A stretch of 64,000 bases of DNA, taken from Daphnia carinata (taxonomy: Eukaryota > Arthropoda > Branchiopoda > Diplostraca > Daphniidae). Position numbers and translations under genes: made by a program. This document shows, one piece after another, positions 32,886-42,717 of the stretch. The notes beneath the pieces are model-generated. The model had not been told where the DNA came from, made no database searches, and was given only the letters and a program-made list of their open reading frames with translations. The DNA lies in contig NC_081339.1 of assembly GCF_022539665.2 (NCBI RefSeq), positions 9,235,367 through 9,299,366 on the forward strand. Reading direction: 5' to 3'. Position 1 is the stretch's first letter, and the number at the start of each line of letters is the position of its first letter.

Positions 32886-33628
32886 GTTGTACTAGGTTTA
32901 CTTGGTAAACAACTGATGGTTCTGTTTCTACGTTTCTAAGCTTATATAGTCAAGTGAATGGTACGAAACATTCAACTGACCTTGTTGTTGTGCAGCTCAA
33001 TTTGGGCGTTGTGCAAAAAAATAGTTCACTCTCACTTTTCACGTTAGACAACACATCGAAAAAAATTTTCTTAATAGTAACAGCTAATTGCTTTTTTTGT
33101 GCATGATTTGAGCTAATAGTGCTCTACTGGCGTTCTCATTTTTAACAGAATCTGATTATTCACTCTCATTGATTTTTTAAAATGATAACTCGATAATATG
33201 ATAACTGTTAACTTTCGCTAAGGATAGTAAATTTAATCCATGAACTAGATGTCAACATAGCATTTGTCTGAATCGGGTATTGGTATTCCCGGCTACCACT
33301 TCAATGTTAATCTATTGGAAATATTAGGCAAATGAATTGTTGTATGCCAATTCAAAAGCGATCCGTAAGTGGAGGAGGTGAATGTTGATTTATAATGAAC
33401 AAAAAAAAAAATCTTTTTGATTCCTACTTGTCGAAAACAATAACTACATGATAGTCTGGAATACAAACCATAGGTAACCACCAAGGAATGGTTGATCGAC
33501 GTTTTCAAAAAAAAAAAGGTTAAGAAACGAAATGAATGGAAAATTGCACACCCTTTTTTGTCGGCTACATAAAACTGTTTGGAAACCATTGAAGTCATCA
33601 GTTGTTTAAGCCTTCCACAATAGCCAAC

Positions 33629-34316
33629 ATGAAACTGGTCAGCATAGATTTTTTTTTTGACAGTTCACAATTTCATCACTTATTGAAAAACGAATATTTT
33701 GTTTTCGCAGTTTTGGCTGTTGCTACTGCCCTACCATCCAGTTACAAGCTGGAATGCAAAACTAACAGCTACTCTACTCCTCTACTCTGCTTCTAGGTAC
33801 AATAAGGATAACAAGTACGCTGACATTACCATCACCAGTCAATCCGACGAGTGCAACATCGATGGCAGCAGCCAATGGAAGTAAGTACATTTCATGTTTT
33901 ACACTTATTAACAAAGGGATTATAGACACTCACATTTAAAAAAATTTATTTTTCCAACCTAAAGGTATGCCCAGTATGAATACACTACCCCTGAAGAATG
34001 TCGAGTTCAGAGGAAAATGCAAAGAATTACCTACGACTCTTACAGAAAAGAAACTAATGACGAAGTCATAGCCAACACCACCAAAGGGTCATCTTGCTGG
34101 GTTTCCTCTGAAGGCCAGAAGTTTACTTCAACGTGGACTGCTGGATTCCAGCCTAACGGTGAACACTTGCCTGTCACTCCTGTCCATATCTATGAGCTCC
34201 CAGTTGCTCCTGTTCCAAATATGAACTCCAGGTTGCACCTGCTCTTCCTTATTCACAAACTGATCTTGGCTATTAAGATTGAAATATTAATGTACTATGC
34301 AAGTTTAATTTGCTGA
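33629..34316 (+). CDS. CPR cuticle protein, rearranged N- and C-termini
   Basis: Exons 33629-33637 (ATGAAACTG), 33711-33880 and 33965-34316 give an open 176-residue product. Exon 1 plus exon 2 read MKLFWLLLLPYHPVTSWNAK, hydrophobic but in a different frame from the family signal peptide. The family frame (LAVATALPSSYKLE) is present but out of phase. Phase is regained at RYNKDNKYADITITSQ, the Pro-rich repeats having been deleted. Exon 3 keeps AQYEYTTPEECRVQRKMQ, YDSYRKET, GSSCWVSSEGQKFTSTW and GFQPNGEHLP, but lacks three residues before GFQP. The tail is frameshifted and ends in hydrophobic sequence. The donor is GTCAGC, weaker than the GTAAGG of relatives. AATAAA lies at about 34323. It may be expressed or may be decaying. 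Confidence 0.55.
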
Positions 34317-35169
34317 TGTGAAATAAAAGTATGATATGTCTTCATATCCGTTTACCGTTATCACGCAGGACATGAACAGTTTGAAAGACGTTACTTCTCT
34401 GTGTGAGCACAAATTTTGTCGATTTGCACACATTCAAACGCAGGTCTCACGCACAGCTTCATTTAATGCATGGCGGAGTAAAGAATACCTTTGGCTTGAT
34501 TGTTGGCTAAAAGCAATAAATGATAGTGTTGCAAATACCATTGATTGTTGTTTGCTCCCGAAGAATTACTGATGTGACAATACAGAATGCAAAGCAGACG
34601 ACTAAAAAATTAGAAGATATCCGTGAATGTGCGGTTTACCTGCCACCTAGCGGCAAACTGAAGAGAAGTTTCCAAATTTTGTAGGGGGACTGGTAGGTTA
34701 CGAATGCTGGTTACACTAAACAATTCATCTATCATAACATTTTTTACGTAAAATTGTTTTTCTTCCATGAAAATAATTTTATTAATAAAAGCCTGTTCGT
34801 AAATATCTATACAGGTTAAGTTAATCACTCGAATTTCAGTGATAAATCTGATGATAATTGCAAGGCGATAATGGGTGAAAGAGTGACTTAAGGATCGGAA
34901 CACTTTGAATAACTTTAAATTGCGACTACGTGGGTTGGTTGCATTGGGAACCAACACTTATTTCTAAATGGAAGAAACTATAGGTGCCCACGTCGATTAT
35001 AAAATGTGGTTAAAGTTAATACGGCTACGACGCACAAACCCACACTTTTCTGACGTGATTTTAGATTGACATTCATATTAACATGTATTTTTTGTACCGA
35101 TAATACAAGAATGTCAGTGCATTCAGTACAGAAATTTAAATAATGTGTTCAGACAGGATTTTATATAAT
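34317..35169. other. Intergenic, no gene recognised
   Basis: Small ORFs on both strands look like chance. A stretch at 34990-35065 resembles 38165-38243 (AATACGG..., ACGCACAAACCCAC-like and CTTTTCTNACGT blocks), a diverged repeat shared by the flanks of this cuticle cluster. Confidence 0.5.
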
Positions 35170-35924
35170 TTAGTAAATCTTATAGCCTTTGCCGTTGAAA
35201 GGGATGTGAACAGCGGCAACAGGGAGCTCATATTCGTGGACGGGGGCGACGGGCAAGTGATCACCTTTGGGCTGGAAACCGGCTTCATCAGCGGCCCAGG
35301 TCAAAGTGAACTTCTGGCCTTCAGGGGAAACCCAGTAAGAGGATCCTTTGTTAGTGTTGCCTAGGACTTCACCGTACGATTCTTTGCCGTAGGAATCGTA
35401 GGTGACTCCTTGCATCTTCTTCTGGACCTGAGACTCTTCGCGAGTGGTGTAGTCAGACTGGGCATAGCTATGAGTTGAAATAATAAAATTTGTCTAATGG
35501 TTATCTTTAGTTCTTAAAATGATGAGTATAAAGTATGAAATAGATTTACCTCCATTGGCTGCTGCCATCGAGATTGCGCTCGTCAGATTGGCTGGTGACG
35601 GTGATGTCGGCATATTTGTTATCCTTGTTGTAGCTGGGAGTAGGGTAAGCTGGTGCGGGGTAGGCTGGTGCAGGGTAGGCTGGTGCAGGATAGGCTGATG
35701 CAGGGTAGGCCGGTGCGGGGTAGCTAGGAGTAGGGTACTTTGGTGCAGGGTAGCTTGGGGCTGGGTAGCTGGGTGCCTTGTATTCCGGCTTGTAGCTGGA
35801 TGGAACAGCGGCAACGACGGCCAAGAAAGCGGCGACGACGAACTGTCAGACAATGCCGTTTTAAACATAAAATTGATTTTAGCTCAAAATAAGAATAAGA
35901 GATTAAATGCCTTACGAGCTTCAT
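35170..35924 (-). CDS. CPR (RR-1-like) cuticle protein, intact
   Basis: Exons 35924-35916, 35842-35550 and 35467-35170, all with GT-AG borders, give 199 residues. The signal peptide MKLFVVAAFLAVVAAVPSSY is followed by about ten AYPAP/SYPAP pentapeptides (residues 27-75), then NKDNKYADITVTSQSDERNL. The Rebers-Riddiford core follows: SQVQKKMQGVTYDSYGKESY, GSSYWVSPEGQKFTLTW, ADEAGFQPKGDHLP. The close is HEYELPVAAVHIPFNGKGYK. The aromatic residues of the core bind chitin; the Y.ADE.GFQP.GDHLP signature is RR-1, usual in flexible cuticle. It is the only member of the local family with no visible lesion, and is divergently paired with 36564-37278. Confidence 0.9.
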
Positions 35925-36563
35925 GTTGCACTAGGAGGGTTTGATAAACAACTGATGGTCTTAGTCCTTCCATCCTGCACTTTTATAGTCGAGTGAGAGG
36001 CATAGAACGTTCAGTTGACCTAGTTGTTTTGGCACTAGAATTCGCTCTAGCAAATTAGGTTTTGGGCGTTGAATAAAATACCTTACTTTCGCTTTTACCC
36101 TTAACCACAGTGCATTTTTGATTTCGTTTGGCTGGTGAAGGATTTATTTTGTCTCCTGGTCTATGATGATGAGAAATCAATATCTTATTATAGGAATATT
36201 CACACGTAAGTGTCTATGAAATACAAATAATATAATTTATCTTACTAAAATCAGGTTGACGAACGATAATTTGCTCAATTCATAAATCATCAGTCGGTGG
36301 TGATATGTGACAATTCTGAAGGAAAATCATCAGCAAATTGTGTTAGGTTTCTACTTATCGAAAGCAATCACTGCATTGCAAGGGCTCTGTCCTGTAATGC
36401 AAACCAAATCATTTCGCCACCACAAGGCGGTGAACGCCGCTTTCAAAAACTAAGTAAAGAAATCAAATGAAAATGAAAGACATCCAATATTTTTTCGACT
36501 ATATAAGGCCGTCTGAAGGTGACTGAAGACATCCGTTGTTCAACTCTTCAACCCACTCTCAAC
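35925..36563. promoter_or_regulatory. Bidirectional promoter region of the third CPR pair
   Basis: The minus side has TATAAAAG (complement of CTTTTATAG, 35980-35988) and an initiator CCATCAGTTG at about 35958. The plus side has TATATAAGG at 36499-36507, about 30 bases before ACATCCGTTG near 36530. Both genes thus have strong TATA-type core promoters within 640 bases, which would allow shared moult-cycle control. That regulation is inferred. Confidence 0.7.
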
Positions 36564-37278
36564 ATGAAATTAGTAAATATAATTTCTTAAAATTTTTCTT
36601 TTATTTACAATTTCATAGCTTATTGAAAAGCTTTTTTCGCAGTTTGTTATCGCCACTTTCGTGGCCGTCGCTGCCGCTGTTCCACCCAGCTACAAGCCGG
36701 AATACAAGGCACCCAGCTCCCCAGCCCTAAGCTACCCTGCACCAAAGTACACTACTTCTAGCTACCCCGCAGCGGCCCATCCTGCACCAGCCTACCCCGC
36801 ACCAGCTTACCCTACTCCCAGCTACAACAAGGATAACAAATACGCTGGTATCACCATCACCAGCCAATCTGACGAGCGCAATCTCGATGGCAGCAGCAAA
36901 TGGAGGTGAATCTATTTCATACTTTATACTCATCATTTTAAGAACTCAAAATAACCATTAAAATTTTTTTATTTTTTAACCGATAGCTATGCCTAGTCTG
37001 ACTACACAACCCGCGAAGAGTCTCAGGTTCAGAAGAAGATGCAAGGAGTCACCTACGATTCCTACGGCAAAGAATCGTACGGTGAAGTCCTAGGCAACAC
37101 CAACAAAGGATCCTCTTACTGGGTTTCCCCTGAAGGCCAGAAATTCACTTTGACGTGGACCGCTGATGATGCTGGATTCCAACCCAAAGCTGACCACTTG
37201 CCCGTCGCCCCCGTTCATGAATACGAGCTCCCAGTTACGCCTGCTCTCCCTTATTCACGCACTGGACCCGGTTACTAA
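36564..37278 (+). pseudogene. CPR cuticle protein with nonsense codon
   Basis: Exons 36564-36572, 36643-36905 and 36987-37278 with normal splice sites. The signal peptide (MKL plus FVIATFVAVAAAVPPSYK) and the SYPAP/AYPAP repeats are present. Exon 3 starts CTATGCCTAG where relatives have CTATGCCCAG, so codon 94 is TAG (36994-36996) instead of CAG. Without it the frame would run 187 residues through a complete RR core (GSSYWVSPEGQKFTLTW, ADDAGFQPKADHLP) to an altered tail, LPYSRTGPGY. The core also has A for G in QPKADHLP. AATAAA lies at about 37346. A truncated 93-residue product would lack chitin binding. Confidence 0.85.
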
Positions 37279-38462
37279 GTTGTAAACTTTCCCTACATGA
37301 AATTTGAATGGCATGAACCATTCTAGTGTAATTTATTGATGAGAAATAAACGGAAATTATGCTTTGATTTCCGTAAAAGCCAATTATCTTAGTAGTCTAA
37401 ACAAATGTTTTATTATACGAATGGAACTTCGTTACTTGTAGAAGAATGACGTAGCCAGCGCAGTTATTACCTTCGTTTCCACCGATTCCCGTCATTTCCA
37501 TTCGTCGAAAACAAAGCGACGAAGGTGACCGGTTCCACACCAATTAAATCAACGAAGCTTCTAATCACGTATTCTCTGATTATATTGCCAACGTTGCAAG
37601 ACAGGCGCAATTACAGGACTGGCAAGATTTAGTTATGCGTGCTAGTCACGTGCCACCTAGTGACGACCGAGGAGAAGCTTACCGGTCTTACGGCGGGACA
37701 CGATCCAATCACGACCCGTGATTACACCATCCGACTTTTCTATTATGGCTTTTTTCGCATGTAATTATTTTTCTAGCGTAAAAGAAATTCTATCCAGAAG
37801 ACATTAAAGTAAGTAAAGAATAAAGTTCATTGATTAAAATTCCCAATTTTGTTAATTTTCTTTCCTAAATTTAACATTAAACGTAAGTTTGTGCCATAAT
37901 GACCGTAGCCTTTTATCAGTGATAGTTAGATCATCTATTGTACAGTATAAAAGACTTGATAAAACAATTTATGTTTGGTAACGGTGTTGGTTCGCTAGCG
38001 CCGTTACTGCGTGTATATGCCTTACTAATGTTTATCTAATTCTAATTGCAGGTATGGGAATGGCTGGAAGAGTGACGCAAATGTCGTGCCAGGTAAAACA
38101 ACGATGAGCTGTGACCACACTGGCTGGTTCCATGGAAAGCAAACGCTATCAACTCTAAATGGAAATTTGGTGTCCACATGAATTATAAACGGTGGATTAA
38201 TACGGATATGGCGACCAAACCCACTCTTTTCTCACGTTACAGGTAAATTAAACTTCAAAAATATTTTTTATGAGTGTTTAATAATTTTATAGTTGTCACT
38301 AACAAAAATTTTAACGAACCGAAAGAGTTAGAGTAGTGTGTGATTCCATAAACGACGTCCACAAGCTCGTTACGGCAAATATTTGCATGACCATCTATGA
38401 CAACGAAACGTGTAAAGCTGTCCAATACTTTGTAGAAATAAAGGACATTTTGCTTACGTTGA
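37279..38462. other. Intergenic, no gene recognised
   Basis: AT-rich. Contains the 38165-38243 block related to 34990-35065. No coding region supported. Confidence 0.45.
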
Positions 38463-38650
38463 CGGCATTTATATTTGCATCATGCGTTCGATGTACAGAT
38501 ATAACTTATAGGACATGGTTTTAATATTCAATTACATATCAGGAAAGCTAGTAAGTATCGTGGCTCACGATAGCTATTGTTGCGAAAAAATTCTGCACGG
38601 TCGGCCTAATCCGACGCAGCGCAAAGATGGTTTCTTCATCGGTGGACGAG
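38463..38650. repeat. Diverged copy of the CPR 3'-flank
   Basis: 38463-38560 resembles 16880-16980 in direct orientation (GGCATTTATATTTNCA, ATATTNAAT, TCNGGAAANCTAGTAA). 38563-38650 resembles 16040-16140 in reverse complement (CGCACGGTC, TTCTTCATCNG). The piece therefore joins two parts of the duplication unit in rearranged order, which points to an older, scrambled copy of the cuticle-gene flank. Confidence 0.5.
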
Positions 38651-39697
38651 AGTTGCCAAAAGAAGAACTGAAATCTCCTATGCCCAGAAAAATGTCGTAA
38701 AGCAAATACCACGTCTGAATGGAGCTTCTGGTTAAAACACACAAAGAACTATCTTGGATGTCTGCTAAATATTTAAAAATCCTTCTGCCGATGTTAACGG
38801 AAAAGATAACCAGTTGCGATGTATCGCATGAAAATCATGCAACTCGTCATTCGTGAAAAATAACGATATTTGGAACGCAAGCCCCGCCTCGATGCGACGT
38901 TTTTACGGCAATCTGAGCTGCGCTGCAGTGTCTTTCAAATGGGCTTTATTCATACTGTACAACACGTTGCCGTGAAAGAAGGGAAAAAAGCGTAAAATAG
39001 GGTGAATAAGATAAACGGTAGCGCATGATAAAAAGTGACGAATTGCGCGGCAAAATACGCTTATAATTTGAAACAAATGGTTTTACGATGGAATTCAAAA
39101 CTATGTCTGAGAATAAGAAAAATTGACAGTGTTATATTGGATAAACAGCAAGGCATGCCAAAAGTTCAAGCCAAAAGGTACAGTATATTTGTTGAAGCTA
39201 AGTAGTTGGAGGACCTATTTGGGGCTGGAGAAATCAGATGTTCAAAAATGAATTTTTTACGACAATTTCGATTTTTACGACAAACGATTTCAACAGCAAA
39301 CCTTTGCGTAGTCCAAGCTCCCCAAGCGCCGCTGCAGCGTTTGAAAAAAAGGATGAAAAAAGGGTCTTAGCGCAACGAAACATTTCGTTACAATAGGAGA
39401 AAAAGGCCCTTGGCGCAACGAAAGCTTTCATTGCAATAGATTGCACCAGGACTGCAGTCTGTTCTCCATACGGAAGTATGGAGATTTTGTTGACAACCCG
39501 GCGCTGCCAAAGACTAGCAGACGTACCTAATCGCATCACAGCTCTCAATCAAGTATATAATTTTTTGTATTCAAGCTGTGACAATCACTTTCTGTTTAGG
39601 CAATAGACGTATGGCTAGATATACGTGACGATGAGGTTAAGAAACCAGTTCTTAGCCTAATTTCATAGTGCTCTATGATCGTGGGTAAATTGGTTTA
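38651..39697. other. No gene recognised
   Basis: Short ORFs only (for example 39548-39234 minus, 104 codons, no motif). Two poorly conserved GCGCAACGAAA motifs repeat at 39370-39430. Confidence 0.4.
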
Positions 39698-40800
39698 ATG
39701 CTTAAATTAGATTTATCGTTAGTATTGACGTATTTCTTTTTTTTTTTGAAAGAAAGGTGTCTAAACGAGTATACCGCCTTTTTTTGTGACCCCAGCCAAA
39801 TGCGTTTTCAAAGGGATAGTTTGGCAATTGTTTCAGCACTAAGAAAAAGTCCATTTCAAAGTGGCCATCATCTTGGCATAAAGTTTGATCTCCAATTACT
39901 ACTTGAATGGCAGTGTTTAAATGAAAACTGGAACAAACTAGAGAAAAATGGGATACTGACATCTGAACAGATTAATCTGTTGGTTGAAGCTACAAATAAC
40001 AAATCAATAAGAAGTCCAAGTGGAAATTTCCCTTGTGCATGCTGCGATGGGGAATGTGAGTTAAAATGTCAAAGCATGTCCCAAAGCTCAATTGGATCTT
40101 TATGTACTGAGAAACTAGTTATAAAATTTCGTAACACATGGACATGGAACAAGGTTGCTGGTAGATTTGATTAACATTTGTTACATTATTATTTGTTGGT
40201 TGAAGATTACTCACCTTTTATTTTTAGGTTTGAGGGATGTGATAGAATGTAGAAAGAATCTTGTGACACAGTTAGAGGATCTCTGTATCAGATCTTCACA
40301 AAGCAGTTTGAATCTTCAAAATTTAACGAAGTAACTCATCCTTTTCCCGTCGATACATTGAACAGGTGAGGAAAGTTCGCCTTGCGGAGGATTCAAGAAC
40401 TCGAGGGATTGGAAATCTGAATAAAAACGAACTGGATAAATCTAATGTCCAGAGAAAATGGTAGTAGTCTTTCCTTTTAGTCTTGTTTTCTTACAACTGT
40501 ATTCATAGCGATAGACTGTACATGCAAGGGTGTATGAAGAAATAGCCAGCATTTCATCAGAGAAGAGTAAAAATCCTGCGTCGTCACCTCACACAATTGT
40601 TGCTTCCTTAACTGAAGTAGGATCTAATGCTGCACTTAACTTTCTGTTTGCATTTTTCCGTCGCGTATGGCAATCAGGTAAACAAAAGATTCTACTATAG
40701 CCGGCAAAATGTTTAACACCTTGTTTTGCAATAGGCGAAGAGGGGGTTGCCTGGTTTGAGATGCTGATTCACGCACTAGAATCACATCGCAGTTGACCTC
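39698..40800 (+). pseudogene. Exon-like fragments of an unidentified gene
   Basis: 39740-40170 is open and protein-like (AFFCDPSQMRFQRDSLAIVS, WQCLNENWNKLEKNGILTSE, CACCDGECELKC). Later islands in other frames are TQLEDLCIRSSQSSLNLQNL (about 40260), VRKVRLAEDSRTRGIGN (about 40375) and SSEKSKNPASSPHTIVASLT onward to RRVWQSG (about 40560-40680), with GT/AG-like borders, then EEGVAWFEMLIHALESH (about 40740). Codon-like composition and intron-like gaps suggest pieces of one large host gene, now frameshifted. I do not recognise the family. Confidence 0.35.
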
Positions 40801-42077
40801 TCGCGTCTATCTTTCACCTTCTACATCAAGTGAATAATAGCACATATGACTCTGATTCAGGTTGCTCAACAAATCTGTCTTATTTCTGCGTTCCATTATT
40901 TTCGAGTACGGATTTTAAATTTTTTTAAAATTTTCCTACCAATAAAAATTACGGGAACTCCTTTTCTTATTTAGAGATAGTTTGTGTTCCATTCCTCTAT
41001 GGGATCGACAAGTGGCGCTACAGCTTCTTTTAGAAGTCAGCATTTAGCGTGGAAGTCTCGTCTGTGTTTTACATGCTATACACGTTCTGCTCGAATTATG
41101 GGACGTATTGTATATTGTCGCGTCAACGACTACCGAAGTGTATTTCTGCGTCTACCAACTATTACAGAGTCCCCATGAAGACTGACCATAAGCAACAGCG
41201 GTCAGTCTCCCACAATACAACTGATGGGCCGATCCCGACCGGAAGGGATCCGGTCACCGTCCGCCCACACCGATCTCGTGTGTCGTTGACCGATCTCGGC
41301 GGACGTGGCGTGACTGGCCGACACTGGAGACATTTGGTTCAATGGTCGCGACAATATTATCGTGAATTTTTTTTTGCCACCCCCATATCCTAGGGCTAGG
41401 CCGCGGGTAGGGACACTCCATGCGTGCGATTTTAGGGGTGATCCAATATTTTATGTCTATGATTTATTTCATAGAATCCTGAACGGATTTTACATAAAAA
41501 ATTGGAGTTAAAGAGCATTCCTTTATCTTTCGAATGCAACAAACCCGATAATTTTCCGAGCAATATTTCTATACGAAAAAAAATTCCGGCGTGAGACACC
41601 GTAGGGCCTATCCTACGCGTGTTAAAACAGCAAAATTGGACGGGGGTGATCCAATTCTTCTGGTGGCGACTGTATATTTTACTTTCCCTTTTGTTTTTCT
41701 TTGATTTGTTCCCTTTGGTTGCAATAAAATAAAGATATTTCTGTTATGTTATTTCATTGAACGAAGAATTGCACAGGTCAAGCCGACCTACAAGTTTATG
41801 TTTATCTCATCTTACTGTAGGAGCTACTGTGGAGCTAAGCGTTCCTACAGTAATTTGATGGCACTTTCCCGTACCATATTGGGTAACTAAAAAACACCTT
41901 TGAGCTGATTTAACTGAAATCCCATCGTAGTTTTAATATGTATATACGTATCTGGCCACGGTACACAGCTTAACCAATGTGAATAATAATACTTATAAAC
42001 ACCACAACAACTTTTTTTTTTTAAATGTTGTTTAAGGTGCCTCCCGTGTGGCGTTGCCATATCGGGAACGGGTCGTC
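40801..42077. other. Noncoding, no gene recognised
   Basis: Mixed AT-rich and moderately GC-rich DNA. The 41400-41680 stretch (two GGGTGATCCAATNTT copies) looks like an interspersed repeat but has no diagnosable ends. Confidence 0.4.
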
Positions 42078-42617
42078 CTAGGAGACCAAAATTAGCACCG
42101 GAAAATTACCTGAGTAGATGAGGGGACTTTGACTTGGTTCAGCAGCGTTTGTGAAGTTCCTGATTCCTGATTTCCAGAAGAAATTTAACACCAGGTCCCT
42201 GATCTTGAGTTTGGCGTGGTTGTCACAGTTTTGCGGTGGATGAAGAAGAGTGGACAGGTTCAGCTGCAGTTTGAGCTCCGATAGGAAGCTTTCTAGCTCC
42301 TCTCTTTCGGCAGCGATGTAGGGACATTCTATTAAAAGATGGGAGGGAGTTTCCTGTACAGGACATCCATAGCTACAGTTTGGGGATACAGAGGGATCAA
42401 ATTTCGAGACACGAGCGTTTAAACGTAGCCGGTTCGAGCGGAGTTTGTGGAGAATGCTGTTTTTAAGTCTGCCAGGATGCACCATCCAAGGCTCAGGAGA
42501 AAGCGAGTTCCTGGGGTGGTAATCAAAGAAACCATAGTGACTCTCCAGGTATGAAGTCATCAGTTTGGACCAAGCTCTGCGGAATACATTTGATGCGAGT
42601 TTAGACGGGTCGGGGGG
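42078..42617 (-). mobile_element. 3' end of a non-LTR (LINE) retrotransposon ORF2
   Basis: The minus-strand frame 42560-42078 encodes the C-terminal zinc-finger region found after RT in many LINE families: RLNARVSKFDPSVSPNCSYG, then CPVQETPSHLLIECPYI, a C-x3-C...H...C arrangement, then a helical tail. RT and endonuclease would lie further right, but the assembly gap begins at 42618. The ORF ends naturally at 42078. Confidence 0.7.
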
Positions 42618-42717
42618 NNNNNNNNNNNNNNNNNNNNNNNNNNNNNNNNNNNNNNNNNNNNNNNNNNNNNNNNNNNNNNNNNNNNNNNNNNNNNNNNNNN
42701 NNNNNNNNNNNNNNNNN
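42618..42717. other. Assembly gap (100 N)
   Basis: Exactly 100 N, probably a placeholder for unknown length. It falls between a LINE end and the satellite array, so the sides may not be adjacent. Confidence 0.99.

Larger units (their letters stand above)
19234..33643. repeat. Segmental duplication, copy 2, interrupted by Gypsy
   Basis: The left part 19234-21210 matches 13474-15450. The right part 30611-33643 matches 15451-18494. Between them lies a Ty3/Gypsy element (21211-30606) with ATGT (21207-21210 and 30607-30610) on both sides. The insertion is therefore younger than the duplication. Confidence 0.92.

Noticed and set aside
39698-40800. Assignment of the exon-like fragments to ZSWIM or UBR-type proteins
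   Set aside because: Considered because of the ZSWIM8 pieces nearby, but no stretch aligned convincingly from memory, so it is left unidentified.
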